Positions 17,596 to 26,531 of a stretch of 64,000 nucleotides of DNA are shown piece by piece. Source of the DNA: Bacteroidales bacterium (lineage in GTDB: Bacteria; Bacteroidota; Bacteroidia; Bacteroidales; P3); assembly GCA_017616895.1 (NCBI GenBank), contig JAFZXE010000016.1, forward strand, positions 1-64,000. The letters are read 5' to 3'. A program made the translations under genes and the position numbers. Below the pieces are notes generated by a model that had not been told where the DNA came from, searched no databases, and saw nothing but the letters and a program-made list of their open reading frames with translations. The first letter of the stretch is position 1; every line of letters starts with the position of its first letter.

Positions 17596-18193
17596 ACGCC
17601 CTCCTTACCATTTTCCCAATCCATTCAGGCATCAGGGCGAGGTCTTTCACGATGTTTTCCTTCGGTTCCCGCCGCAGCAGGGTGCCAATGGCGGTTGCCA
17701 TCTCCTCGGTCACATTGTCGGCGCCCACTTCCCTAAGAGCAAAAGTGACCAGCATGGCCAATTCGTTCGAGAAGGCAAGGTTTTTCGGAGCCGTATGTTG
17801 GAACGTGATACCTCGTTCGCCATAGAGTTTCAACTTTCTTGCCGACCCATCGGTAAGATACACCACATTCATCGGAACCTGATCCGAGAGGCCAAGCAGA
17901 TTCAGCGCCTGAGCACCCGTAGGGACAATCCTTGCCTTGTCGCGACGGGCGACGGCACGGGCGATCTCGTCGATGGACGGGTAGATGACGCTCAGGCCTA
18001 GCCGACGGTCGATTTTCGGGTAGCAGTAGATGCCTTTGGCCACACGGACAATTTTCTCATCGTTGGTCATACGCTCCAACGCTTTCAGCACCGAGCGAGG
18101 TTCGCCAAGGTTGGAAAAGTCCGATGGAAAGAAAATCCGACCACGACCACCACCTTTTAACCGTGCTAATATTTTATTTTCAATAGTTTGCAT
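17585..18193 (-). CDS. AbiEi-like antitoxin (DUF6088 type)
   Basis: From the ATG at 18193 the protein is 202 aa. It has an N-terminal winged-helix region (residues ~1-60, ending VRVAKGIYCYPK), typical of AbiEi-type transcriptional repressors, and a C-terminal antitoxin domain. A GTG three codons upstream (18202) is an alternative start. Family knowledge predicts that it represses its own promoter and counteracts the downstream nucleotidyltransferase. The pair lies beside the restriction operon, within the defence island. Confidence 0.82.
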   Translation of the reverse strand: MQTIENKILARLKGGGRGRIFFPSDFSNLGEPRSVLKALERMTNDEKIVRVAKGIYCYPKIDRRLGLSVIYPSIDEIARAVARRDKARIVPTGAQALNLLGLSDQVPMNVVYLTDGSARKLKLYGERGITFQHTAPKNLAFSNELAMLVTFALREVGADNVTEEMATAIGTLLRREPKENIVKDLALMPEWIGKMVRRAYEK

Positions 18194-18218
18194 TATTATC
18201 ACACAGTATATTTTGTCG

Positions 18219-18249
18219 CAAAGATAGGCAAAATTTGCGACAATGCAAA
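18219..18249 (-). promoter_or_regulatory. promoter of the AbiE-like pair
   Basis: Minus-strand TATCTTTG (18219-18226) and TTTG (18246-18249) are 19 bp apart, about 25 bp upstream of the antitoxin ATG. A second box (TATCTTTG, 18313-18320) lies further upstream and may be an additional promoter. Confidence 0.7.
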
Positions 18250-18448
18250 ATATTCTTCAAAAAAAACCACATCAATGTTTTTCTTTGTCGCCATAACGAA
18301 ACTTACTTTTTGCAAAGATACACAAACCCTTTCAAATTTAACTCACACAGAAATCACAGAAACCGCTGAAAGGTTTTCTTTTTGAACACAGATGGGAATG
18401 ATTGGACGGATGGGAATCCCCTTTGTGTCCTCATTTGGTCGGGTTATG

Positions 18449-20794
18449 CTACAAGCCTTCCCTGTATTTAAGCAGATTCTCTGCTGTAGTAAATAACGGT
18501 TCCCCTGGAGAAAAAGAATCGAACTCTTTGCGGTGGGATTCTCTGAGATTCTTGAATAGGTCGGCGAATCGTAGTTTGCCCAATGTTACCTCTTCATCAA
18601 AACGGAAAAAGAAGAAAGGTCCATTTACATCAAAGGGATACCAAGTTTCGCGCATACGTTCCTCCGTAACCTTACTGGCCGTGTCTTTCACATGGAAAAC
18701 ACGATACTCTCCTGTTCGCTCGGCATCATCGGTATATAGAATTACAAACTGAACATTCTTCTTGTCGTAAAATCCTGCTGAGTGAGCGCCTGCTCTAGGT
18801 TCTTCTCCTTTCAACTGAAGACGCACATTATACACCAGCGACCCTTTATCGTTGTTCCCCAGTATCCATTGCAAGTGTTCCTCATCCTTATAATACCCCA
18901 CAAGAACACCCCTATCTTTATAACGTTCCAGATAGTGCAACGTCAAATATTGCGATGTGGGCATAGGCTTTTTAAGTTCCTTCTCGATTTCTTCTTTCAG
19001 CACCTTTTGCGGGTCAGCTCCCATAGCGCACTCCTTGATGACGAAGTACTTCTCCAACTCGTCATATTGCGCTTGAGTCTCCTTCATCTTGGCTGTAGGA
19101 CGGGCGTAGGCGAAATACGTTATTCTTTCCGCCCCGTATGGTTGGAACACTCTACCATTCAACTCGTAGAAGTGCTGCTGTAAATACAAAGCCCCATCCA
19201 CACCCAGTCGGGCACGCATTGCATACACCATGAATTCTTTCTGAACAACTGCTCGTATTTCATCACGGAATATTTTCCTCACGTGCTCTTTCCATTGGGC
19301 TTTTTCATTTGTCTTGTTTCGGGCGTAGAGATAGAGCACATAAAGGAAGTTCACGTCATACTGTGAAAGGAAAAGAGTGTCTCTGTCAAACAATCTGTCC
19401 GGAAACTGGTACGACACCTTCGTGCAATGCTCATCGTTCTTGTCCTTATGCTGCCGAATGTTCTCCTGTGCATTATATTTGTGGTCGTCATAAACGAAGG
19501 CGCTGATGAAGAAATTGGGTATCACATCGTATCCTTCGGTGACAGACGAATCCTGCAGGTGAATCTTGCTGAAACGCTTTCTATCTTCCTGTCGTTTTTC
19601 TTTATCATGTTTGTCAAATGCTGTATCATCCGACAGGAACAGGTTAATGTTCCATTGTATCACATTTCGAGCGTAGGTGTACTGCTTGTAAACCGACTCC
19701 GAGGTCAGCGAGTGTCCACTCTTGTAGTATTTACTGTCGCCTATGTAGTAAACTTCCCGGCTTGTCTGTTCGTCGGCTGATGTCAATGCCAAATCGGTGT
19801 ACAAATGATCCACTCGCTTGCCGTCATCCTGGTCGGCCAATCCCTTTGGAATATCAGAATGTGGCGTTCCTATCAACTCGTCTATCATCGCCTCAAACAC
19901 CACATTGAAACTCTTGGCCAAGATGTACTCCTGAGCATTGGTATTTATTGCTATGCGATAGGAATTCTCAAAAAATGCGTAGCAGAGATTCCACAGTTGA
20001 AGGGCCTTATCCGAGAAATACTTGTACTTGATTTGCATCAAACGCGTCTTCCCCATTCCTCGCAGGTACTGCTTGAACTGATTGCCTGTTATCAGTTCGT
20101 ATTGGATGTTTATCGGTGTGTGGAATCCATATTCCTGGTTAAGGTAGTTCAGAATGCTGTAGAAAATGACGAACAGTTCCTCCTCGTAGTTCACGATGCG
20201 TTTCTTGTTCACGGGATTCAGATATACTACATCGTTATCCTGAACAAAGGCCTGCGAGTGGGAAATGGTGCGTGTCCAATTGATTTTGTTGTTTCCCCGA
20301 TGCAGGTTCTTTATGGTGAAGAGCACGAAGTCGCGATTTTCCTGATTAAAGTTAATGAGTGAAAGCACTATGTCGAGATATGTCTTTGCCTGATGCCTTC
20401 GACCTTTGCCCGCTTGTGGCAAATGTTTATATAGTATTGCCTTGCTCTTGGGGTTGGCCTTGTAAAATACGTTCAGCGCTCGATATATCCACACCGAAAA
20501 CTCATAAATGAACTTGCGGTATTCCTTGCTTAGTTTTTCCTGTCCTTCGGGTGTCAGCACCATTTCGGGTGTTACCGACTCACCCGATTCCAACTTAACT
20601 CCCACCAATGTTTCCTGTTCCGTCAGCAGCACCTTGGGCAGGATGAACACACAGTCGTGCAGGTAAGGGTTATAGAAATACCCCACATACTGCACGCTCA
20701 CCCGCTTATCGACATCCTGAAGGACGTAGATATCCTTCAGGACTTTTTCAACACAGCGGCTGTCGTACTGGTGCTCTTCAAACAGGATGTACAT
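18449..20794 (-). CDS. LlaJI-type restriction endonuclease subunit (R2/McrC-like)
   Basis: The 781-aa protein has a PD-(D/E)xK nuclease core around residues 325-370: an Asp in RVDHLYTDLAL, then YYIGDSKYYKSG supplying D-S-K. The N-terminal ~300 residues are helical. The C-terminal ~330 residues have no motif I recognise. In LlaJI and BsuMI-type systems this subunit cuts DNA after a McrB-like GTPase partner assembles on the site. Its gene starts on the last base of the McrB-like gene, so subunit ratios are set by coupling. It is the last gene of the eight-gene operon. Confidence 0.82.
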   Translation of the reverse strand: MYILFEEHQYDSRCVEKVLKDIYVLQDVDKRVSVQYVGYFYNPYLHDCVFILPKVLLTEQETLVGVKLESGESVTPEMVLTPEGQEKLSKEYRKFIYEFSVWIYRALNVFYKANPKSKAILYKHLPQAGKGRRHQAKTYLDIVLSLINFNQENRDFVLFTIKNLHRGNNKINWTRTISHSQAFVQDNDVVYLNPVNKKRIVNYEEELFVIFYSILNYLNQEYGFHTPINIQYELITGNQFKQYLRGMGKTRLMQIKYKYFSDKALQLWNLCYAFFENSYRIAINTNAQEYILAKSFNVVFEAMIDELIGTPHSDIPKGLADQDDGKRVDHLYTDLALTSADEQTSREVYYIGDSKYYKSGHSLTSESVYKQYTYARNVIQWNINLFLSDDTAFDKHDKEKRQEDRKRFSKIHLQDSSVTEGYDVIPNFFISAFVYDDHKYNAQENIRQHKDKNDEHCTKVSYQFPDRLFDRDTLFLSQYDVNFLYVLYLYARNKTNEKAQWKEHVRKIFRDEIRAVVQKEFMVYAMRARLGVDGALYLQQHFYELNGRVFQPYGAERITYFAYARPTAKMKETQAQYDELEKYFVIKECAMGADPQKVLKEEIEKELKKPMPTSQYLTLHYLERYKDRGVLVGYYKDEEHLQWILGNNDKGSLVYNVRLQLKGEEPRAGAHSAGFYDKKNVQFVILYTDDAERTGEYRVFHVKDTASKVTEERMRETWYPFDVNGPFFFFRFDEEVTLGKLRFADLFKNLRESHRKEFDSFSPGEPLFTTAENLLKYREGL

Positions 20795-22482
20795 TAGTCT
20801 TCTGTATTGGTCGCTTTCTTCCAGTTCATCACTTTCTGCACGAACTCAGCCACCATCTCGGTATCAACATCATCGCCGTCTTCCTTGTAGAAATCCGGGA
20901 ATGTCAAATCCTTTTTCGTCTCATTACCATCCTCAGTTTTGGAATATTGGAATAACGATGAATCCTCGAAACCATAGCCTTTGAATACATCGTTCCATAG
21001 ATAGAACAGCACTTTGCTCACAAAGGTGTCTGTCGAGATAAGGTCGTTCTCGCTTTTCCCTTCGTCAGTTTTCTTGTCCGCTTTGCAGAAGAAGTACCCC
21101 AGCTGCTTATCGGCACTCGATGTCATCGAGGCGATGATGGTGTTTATTTTGCTTATGAAATTCCACCAATCCACAAGGTTTTCCTCGTTGTTGTCATCCT
21201 TTATCTTCACATCGATCTTCCAGTCTTTGCCCTCATTTTTTATCTTCATATATTTCCAATCCCAGCGGCGTTTGAAGGCGCTGTCGATGGGGAAGAGGCT
21301 CTGGTCGCTGGTGTTCATCGTCGCCCAGATGTAGAGGTTAGAGGGGAGTTTTAGTTTCTTTCCTTCTCTAATTTCATCCGTGATGTCCTTGTGAGTGCTG
21401 CTAGCCAGTTTTTTGCTCAAGTAATTTGCAAGGTCTGCATCTGCATCAATAGGGTATTCCGAAACACCGTTCTTACGGTCAAGCAATTGGAAAAGGTCAC
21501 CGAATATCTGGGCACAGTTGCCACGATTGATTTCCTCAATGATTAGGTAGACATTCTCCTCGGTGTTCCAAGCTTTCACATATGCATTGGTAAAGGCCTG
21601 TGGGGTGAAGGTATAGATGATTTTTCCGTCCTCATCTTTGTTAAGATACTCTTGTCCGATAGCAACACCTTTGGAGATTTCCACATTCATTGACTCCGTA
21701 AAACCACAAGCCATCAAAATCTGTTTTATGGTATCTGCCGATAGGTCCTTAAGTGACCTCCAATACTGCGCAGCAAACTTATGGCAAGGGTAGGTGACGC
21801 CCGAGTTCTTAATCTCTTTTAGTTTAACCGCCAATTCTTCTGCCGAATAAATCCGGTCAGCGGACTTCATCCCCGGCTTATAGCAACCAACAAATGTAGA
21901 GTAATCGCTATCGGGGTGGAATGTGGTTCGGAAAACTCGATCTTCTTTTTCTGCTTGTTCAGTACTGTTTTTAATGGTGTTTGACTTACCGGTGCCAGGA
22001 GCACCATAGAAGATTTGCTGGAGAGATTGAGATATTAGGATATTTTCAGGATCAGTAACTATTTCTTCTCCCGTTCTCATAAAGAAAACGGAAGATGGGG
22101 AAATTGTTATCTCTCCCTTCTTGTAAAAATGAATATAAAAAGACTTCTTGGAACTGTTTTCTCGGCTCTCAATGCAAACGATGTCTTCTTCTTGGACATT
22201 ATGAAGTTTAAATAACTCACCTAAACTTGGTATCCTTTTCTCTCTATTAGAGTTTATGAAATACACAAATCTAAGATTGACAGAATCAGAATCATTATTA
22301 GAATTTGTTGTGTCAATAGCAGTGAAGTTGACTTCCAACACGGGTCCATTTTCTGTGGCAATATTGCCAAAGAATGCTTCGTAATCAAAATTATTTGGCA
22401 AACGAATGTAAATTTCATGTGTTCCAGTTTTGCCAACTTCAGCTGGAGTCAATTCTTTGTAGAAGAAGACGGACTTTCTCAT
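20794..22482 (-). CDS. LlaJI.R1/McrB-like AAA+ NTPase
   Basis: The 562-aa protein has Walker A GAPGTGKS (G160-S167), Walker B with the McrB-type EEINRGN, and sensor motifs around MNTSDQSLFPIDSAFKRRW. The N-terminal ~130 residues are a separate domain that in LlaJI.R1 proteins has a B3-like DNA-recognition fold (known for the Helicobacter pylori homologue), so site recognition probably lies there. It overlaps the preceding methyltransferase by 4 nt (ATGA) and the nuclease gene by 1 nt. Confidence 0.88.
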   Translation of the reverse strand: MRKSVFFYKELTPAEVGKTGTHEIYIRLPNNFDYEAFFGNIATENGPVLEVNFTAIDTTNSNNDSDSVNLRFVYFINSNREKRIPSLGELFKLHNVQEEDIVCIESRENSSKKSFYIHFYKKGEITISPSSVFFMRTGEEIVTDPENILISQSLQQIFYGAPGTGKSNTIKNSTEQAEKEDRVFRTTFHPDSDYSTFVGCYKPGMKSADRIYSAEELAVKLKEIKNSGVTYPCHKFAAQYWRSLKDLSADTIKQILMACGFTESMNVEISKGVAIGQEYLNKDEDGKIIYTFTPQAFTNAYVKAWNTEENVYLIIEEINRGNCAQIFGDLFQLLDRKNGVSEYPIDADADLANYLSKKLASSTHKDITDEIREGKKLKLPSNLYIWATMNTSDQSLFPIDSAFKRRWDWKYMKIKNEGKDWKIDVKIKDDNNEENLVDWWNFISKINTIIASMTSSADKQLGYFFCKADKKTDEGKSENDLISTDTFVSKVLFYLWNDVFKGYGFEDSSLFQYSKTEDGNETKKDLTFPDFYKEDGDDVDTEMVAEFVQKVMNWKKATNTED

Positions 22483-23984
22483 ATATATTTTTTTATTATT
22501 GTTGCTATTTGTTTGGCCATCAATACTGGCACAGCATTACCTATCTGCATATAGGTTTTTAGATAAGCTCCAAGAAAGAGATAGTCATCTGGAAAAGACT
22601 GAACTCTTGCAGCTTCACGAGGTGTTAGACTTCTCACTTGATATGGATGAATGTGTGACAAGCAATCCATCTTCATGTGAGCAGTAATGGTTCTGCAAGG
22701 CTTGTCTGCATATAGTTTGAAATACTTATCCTTGAAAATCCCATTTCTGTGCGCATATGGCATAATGTCTGCTATTTTGGGATTTGTAGCATCTTCACCT
22801 TGTTCCAGACGTTTGAAGATTTCGTAGTTTACTTCGCTACAATAGCGAGCCTTGTGGTTGAATACATAAGGTAGTTTTCGTGCAGAGTTAATGTTTTTCA
22901 GATAAAGATTTCCACAGCTATCATAGTCGTTTATCCCAATTTTCATTCCAGTTTTTTCATCATCCACTTCCGTCTGACCTTTAATGCGAGGTGCATCAAG
23001 TGGTTTTATGAATTCAAGAGCTGACTGTAAATTATAGTGAGGATTCTCTTCACAAGCTTGTTCTATTTTTTGGAAAAGAAGCTCTGGAGTAATGTGCTTG
23101 GATTTAGTGATATCATTTCTGATGGCTACATAGATCAACCTCTCTCTGTTTTGAGACACTCCAAAGTTTACAGAATTAAACAAACGATAAGCAACATCGT
23201 AGGAATACTCTTTACCATCTTTTTGTATCAGGATGGATTTGTAGTCTTCAACAACCTGATTTGCGACAGAGAGCATCCCTCTAACATTTTCCATCACTAC
23301 GAATTTAGGACAGATTCTCTTTATCGCTTCAATATAATATTTATATAGTTCATTTCGCGGGTCATCAATAATGCGCTGTTGATTTGCACTACTGAAACCT
23401 TGGCAAGGAGGTCCTCCTACCACAATGTCAACGTCTTCTGTCACATAGTTCTCAATGTTTGAAACAATCTTTCTAATGTCTTCTTTTAATACTTTGTCAG
23501 AAGGGAGTTCGGGGTGATTGTATCGATATGTTCTTACACAAACCTCTTCAAAATCGTTGGCAAAGCAAACTTTGAACCCTGCCTGAGTAAAGCCGCAACT
23601 AAGTCCTCCTGCTCCCGCAAAGAAATCAACCATCTTAGGCTTATGTGTTTTTGCCTCTTTTTTCTGGAGTTCTTTGCGTTTTTTGTTGTTCAATTTGTCG
23701 AGCTGATTGCCATACAACTGTTGGTGGGTCAAGTAAAAGGACAACGCCGACAAAAATCTATCATAAATGCCCGCAATAGTTTTCTTAAGTAGAATGAGGT
23801 CTCCTTCCGAATATATTACTCCCATATCCTTCATTTCTTTAATCATATCAACAGAAGGAATGGATACTTGGGGTATACTGATATTCTGTCGCTCGGCCAA
23901 TACTTCTACCAAACGGATATATACCAGAATCTTTTCAAGGAATTCTTCTTTATTAGTGATATGTCCAACATCCTCAAATATCAT
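22479..23984 (-). CDS. DNA (cytosine-5) methyltransferase, LlaJI M2-like
   Basis: The 501-aa protein has an N-terminal extension of ~115 residues before motif I (VDFFAGAGGLSCGF), then motif IV GGPPCQGFSS with the catalytic Cys, motif VI VMENVRG, motif VIII QNRERLIYV, and IX-X near VQSFPDDYLF and IGNAVPV. The extension is helical with a Lys/Glu-rich end and is not part of the normal core. In LlaJI-type systems two m5C enzymes protect the two strands of an asymmetric site. It overlaps the previous methyltransferase as TAATG. Confidence 0.92.
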   Translation of the reverse strand: MIFEDVGHITNKEEFLEKILVYIRLVEVLAERQNISIPQVSIPSVDMIKEMKDMGVIYSEGDLILLKKTIAGIYDRFLSALSFYLTHQQLYGNQLDKLNNKKRKELQKKEAKTHKPKMVDFFAGAGGLSCGFTQAGFKVCFANDFEEVCVRTYRYNHPELPSDKVLKEDIRKIVSNIENYVTEDVDIVVGGPPCQGFSSANQQRIIDDPRNELYKYYIEAIKRICPKFVVMENVRGMLSVANQVVEDYKSILIQKDGKEYSYDVAYRLFNSVNFGVSQNRERLIYVAIRNDITKSKHITPELLFQKIEQACEENPHYNLQSALEFIKPLDAPRIKGQTEVDDEKTGMKIGINDYDSCGNLYLKNINSARKLPYVFNHKARYCSEVNYEIFKRLEQGEDATNPKIADIMPYAHRNGIFKDKYFKLYADKPCRTITAHMKMDCLSHIHPYQVRSLTPREAARVQSFPDDYLFLGAYLKTYMQIGNAVPVLMAKQIATIIKKYI

Positions 23985-25195
23985 TACTCAATATCTTCTA
24001 AATTTTTTTTTACAGATTTTGCCAAAGCCTCTGCAAAAAGGGGAGGAACGGCATTTCCAATCTGTTTGTATTTTTCACCCCGAGAACCTTTAAACTCAAA
24101 GTCATCAGGGAAGGATTGTATTCTGGCAGCTTCCCGAACAGTAAAAGTACGCCTCTGTGCTTCATCAGGATGTATGAATTGAAAACCATCCTTGTGAATA
24201 TGGGCGAGAATTGTCTTGGACGGCAAATCCCACCACTGAACCACATAGCTGTTATCAAATACTCGTGCGTGTTCGTGCTCATATTGCGGCATTGCTCGTC
24301 TGAGCTGACCGAAAGACCAATGATTATGAATCATAACCTGAAATCTTTCTCTATCCAAGTCGTTATGTTTACGGGCAAAATGATCCATCAGGGGGTGAGT
24401 ACCTTTCTTCCCTATTCTTTTCAAAAAATCATTATTGCAAGGATAGTTGTATTCTTCTGTTGATGCATCATATCCGGGCTCAACGGGTGGCAAGTCACCT
24501 ATTGCCTGTTTTACGTCAACAAAGTGTTTTCTGCCTTTTCTTTCGAATTCTGGAGTTTCTGGATTCCAATGAGTCTTTACAACATCTTGGTACAGTTGCA
24601 AAGGATCTTTGTCGACATCCTTCCGTACACCGATGATTATTACCCTTTTGCGCAGTTGGGGAACACCATAATCAGCAGTATTAAGAACAAGTATTTCGGG
24701 ATTGCCAATCACCTTATACCTCTTACCCAAAGACTTAAGTACCTTTGGGAATATTGGAGCACCCTCAACTTGAGCAGAAAGAAGACCGGTTACATTCTCA
24801 AAAACAAAGAATTTCGGCTGATAATGTTCCAGAATCTTCACATAACTCTCAAAGAGATAATTGCGAGGATCAGTTGCCATTTTCTTGCCATCTCTAACTC
24901 TACCTGCTGTTGAATATGCCTGGCAAGGTGGACCTCCTATGATGATGTCAACAGTTCTTCCATCTACAGCATTGTCAATTCTTTCAAGGATGTCTTTTGA
25001 TGTTATGTCGTGTTCAATTACTTCTTTCTCATACTCTTTATACCCATAATACTTCATCCTTGTCCGCAATGTGTCACAAGCCCAGTGGTTTATTTCCACA
25101 TGAGCAAGAGCCTCGAATCCTTCTCGGTAGAATCCTTCCGATAATCCTCCGCAGCCCGCAAACAAGTCTATGAATGTATATTTCTTCTTCGGCAT
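23984..25195 (-). CDS. DNA (cytosine-5) methyltransferase, LlaJI M1-like
   Basis: The 403-aa protein has all core m5C motifs: FIDLFAGCGGLSEGF, GGPPCQAYSTAG with the catalytic Cys, FVFENVTG, LRKRVIIIGV, IQSFPDDFEF and IGNAVPPLFAEAL. Its target-recognition region lies between the QxRxR motif and IQSFPDD. It is not a close copy of either neighbouring methyltransferase, so the three probably have different specificities. Start and stop overlap both neighbours by one base. Confidence 0.94.
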   Translation of the reverse strand: MPKKKYTFIDLFAGCGGLSEGFYREGFEALAHVEINHWACDTLRTRMKYYGYKEYEKEVIEHDITSKDILERIDNAVDGRTVDIIIGGPPCQAYSTAGRVRDGKKMATDPRNYLFESYVKILEHYQPKFFVFENVTGLLSAQVEGAPIFPKVLKSLGKRYKVIGNPEILVLNTADYGVPQLRKRVIIIGVRKDVDKDPLQLYQDVVKTHWNPETPEFERKGRKHFVDVKQAIGDLPPVEPGYDASTEEYNYPCNNDFLKRIGKKGTHPLMDHFARKHNDLDRERFQVMIHNHWSFGQLRRAMPQYEHEHARVFDNSYVVQWWDLPSKTILAHIHKDGFQFIHPDEAQRRTFTVREAARIQSFPDDFEFKGSRGEKYKQIGNAVPPLFAEALAKSVKKNLEDIE

Positions 25196-25836
25196 TATTG
25201 AATTAGAATGTCTTTTTGAAAATAGTACAGCAAATCTGCTATATCACGATAATTGGCATTATCCTTGTGTTGAAGCAAACATTTGACGATTTCCACACTC
25301 GTTTGAAACTTGATTTTTTCTTTTAACAAAGGATAGTCCGTCATACTGTCAACCGTAATAGCATTTATTAGTATTTCTACCAAGGCATGATAATAGATGG
25401 ATATATCATTTCTGGTAAAATCTTCGATGTGTATGCCATGTAAGTTCTTCCATTTTCGTGCATCGTCAAGACTTGTTGGCAGCATCCCAAAGCCAAATGC
25501 TTTATTTATTCGTTGTTTCTTAATAAAGTCTGCAGAGTTGCACGACAAAAGAAACAATCTTTTCCCTGCAAGAAGGTCAATGTTGTTCTTGTTAAACAAA
25601 TCTACATTGTCTACAGTGCTTGCATACAATCGATCGCTAGTGCCATGACCAAAGAATAAAACCGTATCGGCGGTAGAAGTTGCCTGATAAATAATCTCCA
25701 AAGGGTCATCCTCACTATCAATGTCATATCCAACAATAACAAGTGTAAGCGCACTTCGGATGTGCTCTATTAGAGGGTCAAGGAAGGCCGTTGTTCCGTC
25801 TCGTTCCTGAATATATATACAAACAATCTTGCTCAT
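25195..25836 (-). CDS. caspase/CHAT-like His-Cys protein (putative protease effector)
   Basis: The 213-aa protein begins with a short beta-strand (IVCIYIQERDG), then a helix, then VLFFGHGTSD with His64, and LLAGKRLFLLSCNSADF with Cys99. A His in a strand-end GHG followed ~35 residues later by a Cys in an LSC motif is the catalytic dyad layout of caspase-fold CHAT and related peptidases. The C-terminal half is helical and unrecognised. The assignment rests on motif pattern only. It sits between a receiver-like gene (4-nt overlap) and a methyltransferase gene (1-nt overlap), which suggests that it is the effector of this module. Confidence 0.6.
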   Translation of the reverse strand: MSKIVCIYIQERDGTTAFLDPLIEHIRSALTLVIVGYDIDSEDDPLEIIYQATSTADTVLFFGHGTSDRLYASTVDNVDLFNKNNIDLLAGKRLFLLSCNSADFIKKQRINKAFGFGMLPTSLDDARKWKNLHGIHIEDFTRNDISIYYHALVEILINAITVDSMTDYPLLKEKIKFQTSVEIVKCLLQHKDNANYRDIADLLYYFQKDILIQ

Positions 25837-26531
25837 TGGTTAACCTTTACAAGATATGCAATAGTTTGGGTAAGAACGGTCTCTATCCACTCGTCTGTAC
25901 GGGCATCGGAGTGATTGTCAATCATGTCGGCGATTTCGTCAAATGACATGCCTTTGAATTCCGGGAAACATGATTCGAACGTTAGTTCTCCGTGTGCCCG
26001 CAATAGTGTAGACAGTCGATGTTCTAGAGTGTCTCCACCATTCTTTTTTAGGTAATTGATTAAGGTATCTTTGTAATCTGTTCTATCAATGCAGTCAATA
26101 ATATTCGCATTAACTAATTTGTTGATGCCTTTGACCATTTCCTCGATGGATGCATTTTGATATTCTCGACCAACAACTGACTCAATGACTTTGTCCCAAT
26201 TACCCGAGTAAATGAAGAAATTAAGCTTGTCCCGTATTTCATGGACCATGTGGACAACATCCAAACCATTAAAATATGGGCACTCCAGATCAAAATCGGT
26301 CAGAGCTATATCGATATGTTTATTTTTGATTTTTGATTCAATTTCTACCCTCAGTTTATTCACATCCAGTTCCTCCGAGTCATCTTTTTTGAACTCTGCT
26401 GCACTCGTTCGAATTGGAATGAATTCCAAGTCAAAATCGTTAATGGCTTTTGACTTTATTCCCTTTATTACCGCGCTTTGTGGTTTGTCATCGACTACCA
26501 ATATACACCTGTTTTGTTTCATTTTATTCAA
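25833..26531 (-). CDS. receiver-like (response regulator) protein with unknown C-terminal domain
   Basis: The 232-aa protein has a CheY-like N-terminal domain: acidic pair Asp14-Asp15 in CILVVDDKPQ, a candidate phosphoacceptor Asp79 in IALTDFDL, and Ser109 in FFIYSGNW. The region between is longer than in standard receivers, so the fold is divergent. The C-terminal ~100 residues are helical, without a DNA-binding motif that I can identify. It overlaps the GHKL-kinase-like gene by 8 nt, so the pair resembles a two-component system whose output is protein-protein rather than transcription. Confidence 0.7.
   Translation of the reverse strand: MNKMKQNRCILVVDDKPQSAVIKGIKSKAINDFDLEFIPIRTSAAEFKKDDSEELDVNKLRVEIESKIKNKHIDIALTDFDLECPYFNGLDVVHMVHEIRDKLNFFIYSGNWDKVIESVVGREYQNASIEEMVKGINKLVNANIIDCIDRTDYKDTLINYLKKNGGDTLEHRLSTLLRAHGELTFESCFPEFKGMSFDEIADMIDNHSDARTDEWIETVLTQTIAYLVKVNQ

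Noticed and set aside
18199-18294. 31-codon minus-strand ORF between two promoter boxes upstream of the AbiE pair
   Set aside because: The proximal promoter box lies inside it, and the peptide has no recognisable feature; more likely part of the 5' leader.
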